A stretch of DNA of 64,000 nucleotides from an uncultured beta proteobacterium. Its GTDB lineage: Bacteria; Pseudomonadota; Gammaproteobacteria; Burkholderiales; Rhodocyclaceae. Below the pieces are notes generated by a model. It was not told the DNA's origin. It made no database searches and saw only the letters and a list, made by a program, of their open reading frames with translations. Where the stretch lies: assembly GCA_903886975.1 (NCBI GenBank), contig CAISOB010000064.1:87666-151665 (forward strand), written 5' to 3'. The position numbers and the translations under genes are program-made. Below, in pieces: positions 7,190-16,640 of the stretch. The number at the start of each line of letters is the position of its first letter. The first letter of the stretch is position 1.

Positions 7190-10100
7190 TCAGAGAACAA
7201 CGCGCTCGATGCCGCCGTCGCTGGCGCGCTGCACATAGTCGCTCATCCAGTCTGCGCCGAGCAGGGTCCGCGCCATCTCGACGACGACATAGTCGGCCTG
7301 CGTTGCGGCGTCGTCGTTGTAGCGCGACAGGCCCTGCAGGCACGATGGACACGAGGTCAGGATCTTGATCTCGCCGGCGTAGCCGTCGCTGCGCAGCGCG
7401 GCGGCCCCGCTTTCGATTTCTTCCTGCTTGCGGAAACGAACCTGGGTCGAAATATCCGGGCGCGTCACGGCCAGCGTCCCGGATTCACCGCAACAGCGGT
7501 CGGAAAGCAGGACCTTCTGCCCCATCAGTTCATTGACCGCCCGAATTCCGGACATCGCCTGCATCGGCGCGTGGCAAGGTTCGTGATACATGTAGCGGAC
7601 GCCGCTCACGCCGTCGAGCCAGACGCCCTTGTGGCTGCGGCCGCCTTGCTTAACGTTCGTTTCACGCACGTTAGCCTGCGCCGAAAGGGAGCCACCCAAG
7701 GTGACTCCCTTTTCCAGCAGGTATTCGTGGATGTCGAGCAGGCGGCAGCCGGGAAAGATCTTCTCGAATTCGTACTTTTTCATCTGATCCATGCAGGTGC
7801 CGCAGGAAACGATCACCGTATTGATGTCGAGATAGTTGAGTGTGTTGGCGACGCGATGTAGCAGCACGCGGTTGTCGGTGGTGATCTTCTGCCCCTGACC
7901 CGCTTCGCCGGCGGCGATTTGCGGATAGCCGCAACACAGGTAGCCGGGCGGCAGTACGGTCTGCGCGCCGATTTCGAAGAGCATCGCCTGGGTTGCCAAT
8001 CCAACCTGAGAAAAAAGGCGTTCGGAGCCGCAACCGGGAAAATAGAAAACGGCGTCGCCGTCGTAATCCGCGGCACTGACCTTGCGTGCATCGCGGATGA
8101 CCGGAATGACCTTGTCATCTTCGAGGTCGAGCAAGGCGCGCGCCGTGCGCTTGGGCAGGCCGCCGGGCATCGGCTTGTTGATGAAGTGGATGATCTGCGC
8201 GCGCCGCGTCGGCTGGCCGAGCGTTGCGGGCGGCTGACGGGTCTGGCGCTGGATCAGGCCCAGGGCTTTGGCCAGGCGGTAAGCTACGCGTTGAACGGCG
8301 TAGCCCCAATCGACCATGAACTTGCGCGTCAGCCGGATGAGTCCCGCGTCCTTCATGGTCAGGAAGGCCATCGCCGCGGCCTTGGCCGGAACGAAGCGCT
8401 TCTTGCCCTGTTCGCGCAGGAAGTTGCGCATGCGGATTGAAACGTCGCCAAAATCGATATCGACCGGACAGGGCGAGACACATTTGTGGCAAATCGTGCA
8501 GTGATCGGCGATGTCGTTGAATTCGTCGAAATGCATCAGCGAAATGCCGCGCCGCGTTTGTTCCTCGTAGAGAAAGGCCTCGATCAATAGAGAGGTGCCG
8601 AGCACCTTGTTGCGCGGCGAATAGAGCAGGTTGGCGCGCGGCACATGCGTCGAGCAGACCGGTTTGCACTTGCCGCAGCGCAGGCAGTCCTTGATCATCG
8701 TGGCGATGCCGCCGATCTCGGAGTGCTCGAGAATCAGCGACTCGGCGCCGAGCAGCGAGAACGAGGGCGTGTAAGCCTTGGCCAGATCGCCGCCGGGCAA
8801 AAGCTTGCCCTTGTTGAAATGGCCGTCGGGGTCGATCGTCGCCTTGTAGATGCGGAAAGGCGCAATTTCCGCTTCGCTCAGGAATTCGAGCTTGGTGATG
8901 CCGATGCCGTGTTCGCCGGAAATGACGCCGTCAAGTGAACGGGCGAGCGCCATGATGCGCTTTACGGCGGCGTACGCGCTTTGCAGCATCGCGTAGTTGT
9001 CCGAATTGACCGGAATGTTGGTGTGCACATTGCCGTCGCCGGCGTGCATGTGCATGGCCACGAACAGCCGTCCGCGCACGGTTTCCTGATGAATCGCCGC
9101 GATCTGCGCGCGCACCAGGCGAAAGATTTCGCCGTCGAAGATCGCCTCGAGCTGCGGTTTGAGTTCGATTTTCCATGAGACGCGCAGCGAGTAATCCTGC
9201 AGGCGGTGGAAGAGCGTCGGTGTGGCTGCCTTGTTGGACAGCGCACCGGCCGCGATGCCGAGCGCCATAAAGTGCGCTTCGGCCTGCGCCAGCGGCAGTT
9301 CGAGATGATCGAGCAGCCATTGCCAGCGCGTGCGCACGATGCTCACGGCCTCGAGTGCGGCCTGCCGCTGGTCGCCGATCAAGAGCGCCTTGTCGAGGCT
9401 GGCATCGGCGCGGTGCAGCGGCAGCTCGCCGAGCAGGAATTCGGCAAGGCGATCGCACAACGAGAGCTTGTTGTGCAGCGATAACTCGATATTGATTCGC
9501 TCGACGCCGTCGCAGTAATCGCCCATGCGTGGCAGCGGAATGACGACGTCCTCGTTGAGTTTGAAGGCATTGGTATGGCGCGAAATGGCCGCGGTACGCG
9601 AACGGTCAAGCCAGAACTTGCGCCGCGTGTCGGCATCGACGGCGATGAAGCCCTCGCCCGAGCGCAGGTTGCCGAGGCGCACGACTTCGGAAGCCGCAGC
9701 CATCACCGCTTTCTCGTCGTCGCCGACAATGTCGCCGAGCAGAACCATTTTCGGCCGGCCCGAATTCTCGCCTCTGCGCTTGGCCTTGGTCGCGTAACCG
9801 ATGGCGCGCACATAGCGTTCGTCGAGGTGCTCGAGGCCGGCGAGGAAAACGCCGCTGCGCCGTCCTTCGCCGCCCGGTTTGAAGTAGTCGGTGATATCGA
9901 CGATTGCCGGCACGGCCTCGCGCACCTGGCCGAAGAATTCGAGGCAGACAGTGCGCGTGTGCGCCGGCATCTTGTGCAGCACCCAGCGCGCGGCGACGAT
10001 CAGCCCGTCGCAGCCCTCCTTCTGGACGCCCGGCAGGCCGCAAAGAAACTTGTCGGTGACGTCCTTGCCGAGGCCGGCCTTGCGGAAGGTCGAGCCGGGA

Positions 10101-11191
10101 ATATCGAGGACTTCCGGCGCGCCTGCGGGCGTCGTTCCGTCCTCGGCAAAACGCTGGATAGTGAAACGCGCGACCGACTGCTCGTGGATCTTGCCGAAGT
10201 TGTGATTGACGCGCGTAACTTCGATGAAACGGCCGCTGGGATCGACCATTTTCCACCACGCCAGATTGTCGAGCGCCGTTCCCCAAAGCAGCGCCTTCTT
10301 GCCGCCGGCGTTCATCGCGATGTTGCCGCCGATGCAGGAAGCGTCAGCCGAGGTCGGGTCGACGGCAAAGACCCGGCCGGCCGCGACGGCGGCTTCGGCG
10401 ACGCGCGCAGTGACCACGCCGGCGCCGGTGCGTATCGTCGTTGCCGGCCGCGTGCAGCCGGGCAGCACGCGCTCCTCGATGGGCCCGATGGCGGTCAGTC
10501 TTTCGGTGTTGATCACCGCCGAGAACGGCGTCAGCGGTACGGCGCTGCCGGTATAGCCGGTGCCGCCGCCGCGGGCGATGATTGTCAGCCCGAGTTCGAT
10601 GCAGCCGCGCACCAGCGGCGCCGTTTCTTCTTCGCTGTCGGGGTAGAGAATGACCAAGGGATATTCGACGCGCCAGTCGGTTGCGTCGGTGACATGCGCG
10701 ACGCGGGCCAGTCCGTCGAAGGCGATGTTGTCGGCGCGGGTGTGCCGGACCAGCGCCTTCATGACCCGGCGGCGCAGCGCGGCGGTCTCGTCGAAGCCGC
10801 GGGCGAAGGCGTCGACCGCGGCCTGCGCGGCGGCGCACAGGCGCAAGACCTGGTCGTTGCCCCGGCGCCGTTTGTCGATTTCGCCCAGCCGGTGACGCAG
10901 GGCCTGCACCAGCGCAGCGCGGCGCTGCGGGTTGGCGAGCAGATCGTCTTCGAGATAGGGGTTGCGCTGAACCACCCAGATATCGCCGAGGACTTCGTAG
11001 AGCATGCGCGCCGAGCGCCCGGTGACCCGTTGGCTGCGCAAGGTGTCGAGGACGGCCCAGTTCTCCTCGCCGAGCAGGCGAATGACGATCTCGCGGTCGG
11101 AGAACGAGGTGTAGTTGTACGGTATTTCGCGCAGTCTGGCGGTCATGGGAGCAAGTCGCGCTTCGGCAGCGTTTTGACGGTAAACCGGCAT
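7190..11191 (-). CDS. Fused FAD-linked oxidase / Fe-S / CCG-domain dehydrogenase (DUF3683 type)
   Basis: A 1333-residue D-lactate/glycolate-dehydrogenase-like fusion. Order: DUF3683 (about 15-150, starting at [17 protein letters not shown]); FAD-binding type-4 domain (about 180-350; [16 protein letters not shown] and [19 protein letters not shown]); FAD-oxidase C-terminal domain (about 450-790; [29 protein letters not shown]); two 4Fe-4S motifs ([11 protein letters not shown] near 834, [15 protein letters not shown] near 898); then two cysteine-rich CCG domains ([32 protein letters not shown]). The family is read as a respiratory 2-hydroxy-acid dehydrogenase, but the substrate is not known. 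The ATG at 11191 has a GAG-type ribosome site; MTARL at 11146 is an alternative start. It is divergent from mshE. Confidence 0.88.
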   Translation of the reverse strand: MPVYRQNAAEARLAPMTARLREIPYNYTSFSDREIVIRLLGEENWAVLDTLRSQRVTGRSARMLYEVLGDIWVVQRNPYLEDDLLANPQRRAALVQALRHRLGEIDKRRRGNDQVLRLCAAAQAAVDAFARGFDETAALRRRVMKALVRHTRADNIAFDGLARVAHVTDATDWRVEYPLVILYPDSEEETAPLVRGCIELGLTIIARGGGTGYTGSAVPLTPFSAVINTERLTAIGPIEERVLPGCTRPATTIRTGAGVVTARVAEAAVAAGRVFAVDPTSADASCIGGNIAMNAGGKKALLWGTALDNLAWWKMVDPSGRFIEVTRVNHNFGKIHEQSVARFTIQRFAEDGTTPAGAPEVLDIPGSTFRKAGLGKDVTDKFLCGLPGVQKEGCDGLIVAARWVLHKMPAHTRTVCLEFFGQVREAVPAIVDITDYFKPGGEGRRSGVFLAGLEHLDERYVRAIGYATKAKRRGENSGRPKMVLLGDIVGDDEKAVMAAASEVVRLGNLRSGEGFIAVDADTRRKFWLDRSRTAAISRHTNAFKLNEDVVIPLPRMGDYCDGVERINIELSLHNKLSLCDRLAEFLLGELPLHRADASLDKALLIGDQRQAALEAVSIVRTRWQWLLDHLELPLAQAEAHFMALGIAAGALSNKAATPTLFHRLQDYSLRVSWKIELKPQLEAIFDGEIFRLVRAQIAAIHQETVRGRLFVAMHMHAGDGNVHTNIPVNSDNYAMLQSAYAAVKRIMALARSLDGVISGEHGIGITKLEFLSEAEIAPFRIYKATIDPDGHFNKGKLLPGGDLAKAYTPSFSLLGAESLILEHSEIGGIATMIKDCLRCGKCKPVCSTHVPRANLLYSPRNKVLGTSLLIEAFLYEEQTRRGISLMHFDEFNDIADHCTICHKCVSPCPVDIDFGDVSIRMRNFLREQGKKRFVPAKAAAMAFLTMKDAGLIRLTRKFMVDWGYAVQRVAYRLAKALGLIQRQTRQPPATLGQPTRRAQIIHFINKPMPGGLPKRTARALLDLEDDKVIPVIRDARKVSAADYDGDAVFYFPGCGSERLFSQVGLATQAMLFEIGAQTVLPPGYLCCGYPQIAAGEAGQGQKITTDNRVLLHRVANTLNYLDINTVIVSCGTCMDQMKKYEFEKIFPGCRLLDIHEYLLEKGVTLGGSLSAQANVRETNVKQGGRSHKGVWLDGVSGVRYMYHEPCHAPMQAMSGIRAVNELMGQKVLLSDRCCGESGTLAVTRPDISTQVRFRKQEEIESGAAALRSDGYAGEIKILTSCPSCLQGLSRYNDDAATQADYVVVEMARTLLGADWMSDYVQRASDGGIERVVL

Positions 11192-11309
11192 TGTCTCATT
11201 CCGGCGGCCGGAGATCATGGGATTGAACTTGCGCCGGCGCAGTTACAGGTATAGTTGCGAGCGCGCAGGCGGATCAGTTGAGGCGGCCACTAAAAAATAC
11301 CTTGGCTCT

Positions 11310-11327
11310 TTCTAAAATCAGTTAGAA
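11310..11327. promoter_or_regulatory. Palindrome TTCTAA-N6-TTAGAA upstream of mshE
   Basis: A perfect 6+6 inverted repeat with a 6-base centre, lying in an AT-rich stretch (about 11290-11365) in otherwise GC-rich DNA, 45 bp before the mshE ATG and between divergent genes. A third TTCTAA occurs at about 11349. It looks like a dimeric-regulator operator at the promoter of the MSHA locus, but I do not recognise the regulator. A clear -35/-10 pair with good spacing is not obvious. Confidence 0.35.
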
Positions 11328-11371
11328 TCAGATAATTAGCGTGATTACTTCTAAAGTTACTGGAGCTTGCA

Positions 11372-13078
11372 ATGGCTCGGCCGGAAAAGATTCGCCTTGG
11401 CGATCTGCTCATTCAACAAGGCCTGCTCACCGATGAGCAACTTAAGTTCGCGCTCGACGAGCAAGAGCGCAGCGGTCGCAAGCTCGGCCGTATTGTGGTT
11501 GAAAGTTTCTTCGTTACCGAAGAGGCGATTTCGCAGGCGCTGGCTAGACAGTTGCGGGTTCCCTACATCGATCTTAAGCATTTCAAACCCCAACCCGAAC
11601 TGATCAACCTTCTGCCCGAGGCTCAGGCCAGGCGTTTCCGCGCGATCGTACTGGACCAGGTTGACGGCCGGCTGCGCGTCGGATTTGTCGATCCGACCGA
11701 CCTGCAGGCCTATGACGACGTTCTCCGTCTGATGCGCCGTGAAATCGATCTGGCGGTTGTTGCCGAGAGCCAGTTACTGCTGCTGATCGACCGCGTCTAC
11801 CGCCGTACCGAAGAAATTAGCGGACTGGCCAAGGAATTGACCGCCAATCTCAGCGATGTACCGGTTGAATTCGGTGATCTGCTGGGAACGGCAACGGGCG
11901 CCGAAGAGGCCCCCGTCGTCAAACTGCTACAGACGATCTTCGAAGAAGCCATACGTTCGCGGGCCTCGGACATCCACATCGAGCCGCAGGATCGTTCTCT
12001 GCGCGTGCGCTTCCGCATCGACGGTGTATTGCACGTGCAGATGGATGCGGATGCCAAGATCGCGTCTGCGCTGGCTTTGCGCCTGAAGTTGATGTCGGGA
12101 CTGGATATCTCGGAAAAGCGTTTGCCGCAGGATGGCCGTTTCGCCATCAAGGTCCGCAACAACATGATCGACGTGCGTATTTCGACCATGCCGACGCAGT
12201 TTGGCGAGTCGGTCGTGATGCGTCTGCTCAACCAGGACACCGGCCTGCTCGGGCTCGATCGCCTGAACATGCCGGCGCACACGCTTGAGCGGCTGCGGCA
12301 TGCGATCCGCCGTCCGAGTGGCATGGTACTGGTCACCGGCCCCACCGGCAGCGGCAAGACAACCACGCTTTACGCCGCGTTGTCCGAACTCAACACCACT
12401 GAAAAGAAAATCATCACGGTGGAAGATCCGGTCGAATACCGGCTACCCGGAATCAATCAGGTGCAGGTGCACGAGAAGATCGACCTGTCTTTCGAACGCG
12501 TCTTGCGCTCTGCCCTGCGCCAGGACCCGGATATCGTGCTGGTCGGCGAAATGCGCGACCAGACCACTGCTGAAATCGGTTTGCGCGCAGCCATTACCGG
12601 CCATATGGTGCTGTCGACTCTGCATACCAATGACGTGATCTCGACGCCGATTCGCTTGCTCGACATGGGCGTGCCGCGTTACATGGTCGCGCTGTCGCTG
12701 CAACTGGTACTCGCCCAGCGGCTGGTGCGCGTAATCTGCGAAAACTGCGTCGAATCGCGTACGCCCGCGCCGCATGAACATGAATGGTTGCGCTACGAGC
12801 TGGGTGACACGATTGACCAGCACCGCTACATGCATGGGAAGGGTTGCGCGCACTGCGGCGGAACCGGATACCAAGGGCGCACCGGCGTCTATGAAATGCT
12901 CGAAATGAGCAACGAGATCGTCGAAGCCATCAACAGCGATGATTCAGGAACCTTTGTGCAAGCAGCGCGCCAGCAGATGGCCGGGGAAACCCTGCGCCGC
13001 GATGCCGTCCGGCTGGTGGTGAAGGGCCGCACGACCATCGAAGAAGCCATGCGCATCAGCAATCAGTTTGAGGATTAA
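11372..13078 (+). CDS. mshE: MSHA pilus assembly ATPase MshE (c-di-GMP-responsive type)
   Basis: A 568-residue GspE/PilB-family hexameric ATPase that powers pilus extension. The N-terminus carries the two-repeat MshEN pattern known to bind c-di-GMP: RLGDLLIQQGLLTDEQLKFA (about 7-26), then a second copy beginning at KLGRIVVE about 12 residues later. The catalytic domain has Walker A GPTGSGKTT (about 323-331), the Asp box (ITVEDPVEY), Walker B (DIVLVGEMRDQTTAEI) and the His box (STLHTND). Two CxxC pairs (CENC, CAHC) form the zinc site near 456-493. A GGAG ribosome site precedes the ATG. It is first in a tightly packed locus; mshG starts 3 bp after its stop. Confidence 0.95.
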   Translation: MARPEKIRLGDLLIQQGLLTDEQLKFALDEQERSGRKLGRIVVESFFVTEEAISQALARQLRVPYIDLKHFKPQPELINLLPEAQARRFRAIVLDQVDGRLRVGFVDPTDLQAYDDVLRLMRREIDLAVVAESQLLLLIDRVYRRTEEISGLAKELTANLSDVPVEFGDLLGTATGAEEAPVVKLLQTIFEEAIRSRASDIHIEPQDRSLRVRFRIDGVLHVQMDADAKIASALALRLKLMSGLDISEKRLPQDGRFAIKVRNNMIDVRISTMPTQFGESVVMRLLNQDTGLLGLDRLNMPAHTLERLRHAIRRPSGMVLVTGPTGSGKTTTLYAALSELNTTEKKIITVEDPVEYRLPGINQVQVHEKIDLSFERVLRSALRQDPDIVLVGEMRDQTTAEIGLRAAITGHMVLSTLHTNDVISTPIRLLDMGVPRYMVALSLQLVLAQRLVRVICENCVESRTPAPHEHEWLRYELGDTIDQHRYMHGKGCAHCGGTGYQGRTGVYEMLEMSNEIVEAINSDDSGTFVQAARQQMAGETLRRDAVRLVVKGRTTIEEAMRISNQFED

Positions 13079-13080
13079 CG

Positions 13081-14310
13081 TTGCCAGCCTACGCCTACAA
13101 AGGACGCGATTCCCTCGGGCGACTCGTCGATGGTGTGCTCGAGGGCAGTAATCCGGGCGCCATTGCCGAACTTTTGCGCGAGCGGGGGCTGATCCCCGTC
13201 GACATCAGGGAATCAAAAAGCAAGGCCGCAAAATCCATTTCAAGTCTGAATGTCACGCTGTTCAGGCAAAGGATTTCGCCCGTCGACCTGCTGCTCTTCA
13301 GCCGCCAGATCCACACGCTGCTCAAGGCCGGTGTGCCGGTCATTCGCGCCTTAAGCGGCTTGCAGGACGCGGCCATCAATCCCGAAATGAAGCGCGTCAT
13401 CCACGAAGTGCGCGAGAGTCTGGAGGGCGGGCGGGAACTGTCTCAGGCAATGGCCAAACATCCCCGTGTTTTCTCCGCGTTCTATCTTGCGATGGTCCGT
13501 GTCGGCGAAGCCACCGGCCTGCTCGAAGATGTGTTCTTCCGCCTGTTCGAGCACCTCGAGTTCGAGCGTTACATGCGCGAGCAGGTGAAGTCGGCGCTGC
13601 GCTATCCGAGTTTCGTGGTGATCGTCATGGCGGTGGCCATTGTAATTGTCAACATTTTCGTCATTCCCGCCTTCGCCAAAGTCTTTGCCGGCTTCGGCGC
13701 CGAACTGCCGCTGATGACACAGCTTCTGCTCGGCTTTTCAAACTTCATGTTGGCCTACTGGCCGTTCATGCTGGCCGGTGTGATCGGGGCCATATTGGCT
13801 TTTCGCGCTTGGGTGGGAACGGTCGGCGGGCGTTACACCTGGGACCGGCTGTCCCTGAAGATCCCGATTGCCGGAAAGATTCTGCACAAGGCAGCGCTTT
13901 CGCGCTTTTCACGCAGCTTCTCGTTGGGATTGCGCAGCGGGGTTCCCGTCATGCAGGCCCTTTCCAATTCAGCACAAACGGTCGACAACAGCTATGTCTC
14001 GCGTTGTGTCGAGAGCATGCGCGAAAGCGTCGAGCGCGGCGAAAGCCTGCTGCGTGCGGCGATCACCGCCGGCATCTTCACTCCGGTCGTATTGCAGATG
14101 ATCGCCGTGGGTGAAGAATCGGGTGCCGTCGACGACATGATGGACGAGGTCGGCGACATGTACCGGCAGGAAGTTGAGTACGAACTCAAGACCTTGAGTC
14201 AGCAGATCGAACCGATTCTCATCGTCATGCTGGGCATCATGGTGCTGATTCTTGCGCTGGGCATCTTCCTGCCGATGTGGGATCTGGGCAAGGTGGCCAT
14301 CAAGCGATGA
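13081..14310 (+). CDS. mshG: MSHA pilus inner-membrane platform protein MshG
   Basis: A 409-residue GspF/PilC-family polytopic protein that forms the platform on which MshE acts. The N-terminal PAYAYKGRDSLGRLVDGVLE and two T2SSF repeats (about 65-190 and 270-395; LLFSRQIHTLLKAGVPV and RFSRSFSLGLRSGVPVMQA) are plain. Three membrane segments lie near 168-188, 215-240 and 372-398. The start is TTG at 13081, supported by GAGGA overlapping the end of mshE and by the lack of an ATG upstream. The stop overlaps the next start (ATGA), indicating translational coupling. Confidence 0.94.
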   Translation: MPAYAYKGRDSLGRLVDGVLEGSNPGAIAELLRERGLIPVDIRESKSKAAKSISSLNVTLFRQRISPVDLLLFSRQIHTLLKAGVPVIRALSGLQDAAINPEMKRVIHEVRESLEGGRELSQAMAKHPRVFSAFYLAMVRVGEATGLLEDVFFRLFEHLEFERYMREQVKSALRYPSFVVIVMAVAIVIVNIFVIPAFAKVFAGFGAELPLMTQLLLGFSNFMLAYWPFMLAGVIGAILAFRAWVGTVGGRYTWDRLSLKIPIAGKILHKAALSRFSRSFSLGLRSGVPVMQALSNSAQTVDNSYVSRCVESMRESVERGESLLRAAITAGIFTPVVLQMIAVGEESGAVDDMMDEVGDMYRQEVEYELKTLSQQIEPILIVMLGIMVLILALGIFLPMWDLGKVAIKR

Positions 14311-14843
14311 TTCCGCCCGCGCCCCGGGGTCTGGGCTACTATGCGGCCGCGCACTGGCTTCAGGGCGGCGTGCTCATCGTGGTGATCGGCGCATTGGCCC
14401 TTGGCACCCTGTCGGCCTTGAACGAGATGAAGGAGCGCGCGGAAAAGCTGGTGCTTGAATTGACCCTGCGCAATATGCGAACTGGCATGCGACTTGCGAT
14501 GGGTGATGCAATGATGCAGCAGCGCGCGCAGGAAATAGCGACATGGGCTGGCAGCAATCCCATAGCCTGGCTGGGTTCCCAGCCCGACGGGTATCTTGGG
14601 CCTTGCGCGCCTGCGGGGCGGCAGATTTTGCCGGGTGGCGCGTGGTGTTTTGATGAAGAACGGCGGGAACTGGTCTACCGGCCGCGCAGTGTCGATCATC
14701 TGCGCGGTAGGGCAAGAGAAGAAGAAGGCCGTTGCACTGAATTGAGCTGGCGCGTGGCGCGTGTATCGGAAGCGGGGTCGCCGGGAGACGTCGCGGGCTT
14801 GCGCTTGGAAGCCGCGTCACCTTGCGAGTGGGTGCTGGAATGA
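14307..14843 (+). CDS. mshF: MshF-like single-pass membrane protein
   Basis: A 178-residue protein starting in an ATGA overlap with mshG. It has one N-terminal membrane segment (about 20-40; GGVLIVVIGALALGTLSAL), a helical stretch, and a small C-terminal domain with several Cys (GPCAP, AWCFDEE, RCTELSW, SPCEWVLE). MshF proteins are weakly conserved and lie between mshG and the pilin genes; position and layout, not strong sequence motifs, support the name. The role in pilus assembly is not known. Confidence 0.65.
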   Translation: MIPPAPRGLGYYAAAHWLQGGVLIVVIGALALGTLSALNEMKERAEKLVLELTLRNMRTGMRLAMGDAMMQQRAQEIATWAGSNPIAWLGSQPDGYLGPCAPAGRQILPGGAWCFDEERRELVYRPRSVDHLRGRAREEEGRCTELSWRVARVSEAGSPGDVAGLRLEAASPCEWVLE

Positions 14844-14942
14844 AGCTAGGAAGATGGGAATCAATCGATAAGGAATCCTGCAAAGTGTCTCAGCGCCTGC
14901 TGATTGCAGACAGTCATGCCGGTCCTTAGGGAAAACCAAGTT

Positions 14943-14971
14943 TTGCCCTTCTATGCCATATAGCGTATCTT
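14943..14971 (+). promoter_or_regulatory. Candidate sigma-70 promoter for the pilin genes
   Basis: TTGCCC (14943-14948) and TATCTT (14966-14971) are separated by 17 bases and followed, about 15 bp later, by a TAGGAG ribosome site and the pilin ATG at 15000. The 156-bp gap here contrasts with the overlapping genes upstream, so a separate promoter that raises pilin expression makes sense. Each hexamer matches the consensus at about four of six positions. Confidence 0.4.
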
Positions 14972-14999
14972 TCGCCAGGCCAATTTAGGAGATTTTGTT

Positions 15000-15494
15000 A
15001 TGCGACGCAGTGCACAAGGCTTCACCCTGATCGAACTCATTGTCGTGATTTCCATCGTCGGCATCCTGGCGTCGATCGCCTTGCCACGTTTCATGAACGC
15101 ACAAAGCGATGCGCGAGCGGCCAAGGTGCTGGCGCTCAACGGCAGCATTCGTGCGGCATCGGCGCTGGCCCATGCCCGCTGTCTTCTCGACCAGGCGGCC
15201 AATCCGGTCGGGGCATGCACCGCCGCGGGCGGCACCGCCGCCATGGAAGGGTTGAATATCCCGATGATCGACGGCTATCCCCAGGCCAACACTGCCGGAA
15301 TCATTACCGCGGCCCAACTAAACGCGGGTACCGACGGGCTGACGATCTCTGCGGGGGGAGCCGGGGTAAACCAACAGATTACGATCACTCCTAATGGCGC
15401 GACTACTCCCGCGAATTGCATCATCAGTTATACCTCGCCGACCGGGGCGGGCGCCCCGGCGGTGATTGCGCCGCCCGTGACTACCGGCTGCTAA
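15000..15494 (+). CDS. MSHA-type type IV pilin, first copy (MshB/MshA-like)
   Basis: A 164-residue prepilin. The leader MRRSAQG ends in Gly before the mature [20 protein letters not shown], with Glu5, so it should be cut and N-methylated by the PilD-type peptidase. The helical stalk runs to about 55 and a small Gly/Ala/Thr-rich globular part follows, with four Cys after the stalk (ARC, GAC, NCI and C-terminal TGC). It is the first of two pilin genes side by side. By position it would be MshB or the major pilin MshA; the sequence does not settle which. TAGGAG precedes the ATG. Confidence 0.88.
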   Translation: MRRSAQGFTLIELIVVISIVGILASIALPRFMNAQSDARAAKVLALNGSIRAASALAHARCLLDQAANPVGACTAAGGTAAMEGLNIPMIDGYPQANTAGIITAAQLNAGTDGLTISAGGAGVNQQITITPNGATTPANCIISYTSPTGAGAPAVIAPPVTTGC

Positions 15495-15516
15495 TTTTTT
15501 TGTGGAGAATTTGCCA

Positions 15517-15957
15517 ATGAAGAAGCAAAGTGGTTTTACCCTGATCGAGCTTATCGTGGTCATCGTGATTCTCGGCATATTGGCCGCGACGGCCTTGCCG
15601 CGATTCGTCGATCTGTCGGTTGACGCACACAATTCGGCGGCGAAAGGCGTGGCCGGCGCAATTGCCTCGGGAACCGCAATCAACACGGCCGTTTGTCTGG
15701 CGCGCGGAATCGGCAGCGGCGCGCCTTGCGTCCCGCTTAACGTGGCCGAGGTTTGCACAACGGCGCTACTGTCTCCCTTCGTGAACGGGGTCACCTTGCA
15801 GGATGCTGCCGCGCCCACAGGTGATCAAACGTTCCAGATCGGCGATGTCGGCGGTGCCGCCGGAGACTGCAGGGCGGCGACCACGGTCAACTGTGCCGTG
15901 ACACCGAGCGGGACCGGGATAACGGCGGCCATCGCAACGGTGTCTTGCGCGCGCTAG
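15517..15957 (+). CDS. mshA: MSHA-type type IV pilin, second copy (MshA-like)
   Basis: A 146-residue prepilin with a short leader (MKKQSG) and mature [20 protein letters not shown] (Glu5 present). It carries six Cys in the globular part (VCLARG, APCV, VCTT, DCRA, NCAV and SCAR at the end). I start it at the ATG at 15517, preceded by GGAG; a GTG five codons earlier is less likely. The short Lys-rich leader and the following intergenic hairpin favour this copy as the major pilin MshA, but this is inference. It probably shares a transcript with the first pilin, 22 bp upstream. Confidence 0.87.
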   Translation: MKKQSGFTLIELIVVIVILGILAATALPRFVDLSVDAHNSAAKGVAGAIASGTAINTAVCLARGIGSGAPCVPLNVAEVCTTALLSPFVNGVTLQDAAAPTGDQTFQIGDVGGAAGDCRAATTVNCAVTPSGTGITAAIATVSCAR

Positions 15958-16038
15958 CATCGATGGGGCATGCCACTTTGTTCTGGTTTGACTTTTGTCT
16001 CCGCTCTGAAAACTTCGGGAAAAAATAAGGGCGCCAAT

Positions 16039-16069
16039 CCGAAGACCGGCGCGAATATCCGATCTTCGG
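16039..16069 (+). terminator. Hairpin after the pilin pair
   Basis: Arms CCGAAGACCGG (16039-16049) and CCGATCTTCGG (16059-16069) pair over 11 positions with one C-A mismatch and a 9-base loop, 80 bp after the second pilin gene. There is no T run, so it is more likely an mRNA-stabilising or partial-attenuation hairpin that lets pilin message exceed that of the minor pilin genes downstream than a true terminator. The rest of the 158-bp gap shows nothing recognisable. Confidence 0.45.
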
Positions 16070-16115
16070 GCGGCATGCACGTAGACCGTTTGTTCATCCG
16101 TGTTCTGGAGGTGTG

Positions 16116-16640
16116 ATGGCGGGGAGTGAGTCGTGTCTGGACTCGTTTCCTCGCTCGGGCCGTGCAGGCCGGCAAGAACCGGCCGCTGCACCGGACGAGC
16201 GTGGCTTTACGCTGATCGAAATGATCGTGGTGATGATCATCGTTGCCATCCTGGCGGTAGCCGTCATTCCCCGTTTCGCCAGCCGCAGCGATTTTGATGC
16301 CCGCGGCTTTCACGACGGAACGCTTTCGCTTCTGCGCTATGCCCAGAAATCCGCCGTGGCCCAGCGGCGCAATGTCTGCGTAGGTTTTGGGGCGTCTACG
16401 GTATCGCTGACGATTGCTTCAGCGTTTGGCGGTGCTTGCGACACGCCATTGACCGGGCCGAACGGCGTTGCGCCCTACGCACTGACGGCGCCTTCCGGCG
16501 TGGCTTTTACTGCGCTGCCGGCGAATTTCATCTTTCTATCCTCGGGCGCAGCTTCGCTCGGACAAACTTTCGGCGTGACGAATTATCCTGGCAAGACAAT
16601 CACCATTGTGGCAGCCACCGGCTATGTGCAAGAGAACTAA
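16116..16640 (+). CDS. mshC: Minor pseudopilin MshC
   Basis: A 174-residue prepilin-like protein. The cleavage site is ERG before FTLIEMIVVMIIVAILAVAV with Glu5, followed by the GspH/MshC-like stalk (PRFASRSDFDARGFHDGTL). The leader is about 30 residues (MAGSESCLDSF...), much longer than in its neighbours. A GGAGG motif sits just before the ATG at 16116, which supports this start, and there is no good internal start near the cleavage site. It overlaps mshD by 17 bp. It likely forms part of the pilus tip or initiation complex with the D, O and P proteins. Confidence 0.82.
   Translation: MAGSESCLDSFPRSGRAGRQEPAAAPDERGFTLIEMIVVMIIVAILAVAVIPRFASRSDFDARGFHDGTLSLLRYAQKSAVAQRRNVCVGFGASTVSLTIASAFGGACDTPLTGPNGVAPYALTAPSGVAFTALPANFIFLSSGAASLGQTFGVTNYPGKTITIVAATGYVQEN

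Noticed and set aside
9575..11254. 559-codon open frame on the plus strand
   Set aside because: It is antisense to the large FAD/Fe-S dehydrogenase, whose domains and motifs are unmistakable. Long antisense frames are common in GC-rich DNA, and its translation shows no family motif.
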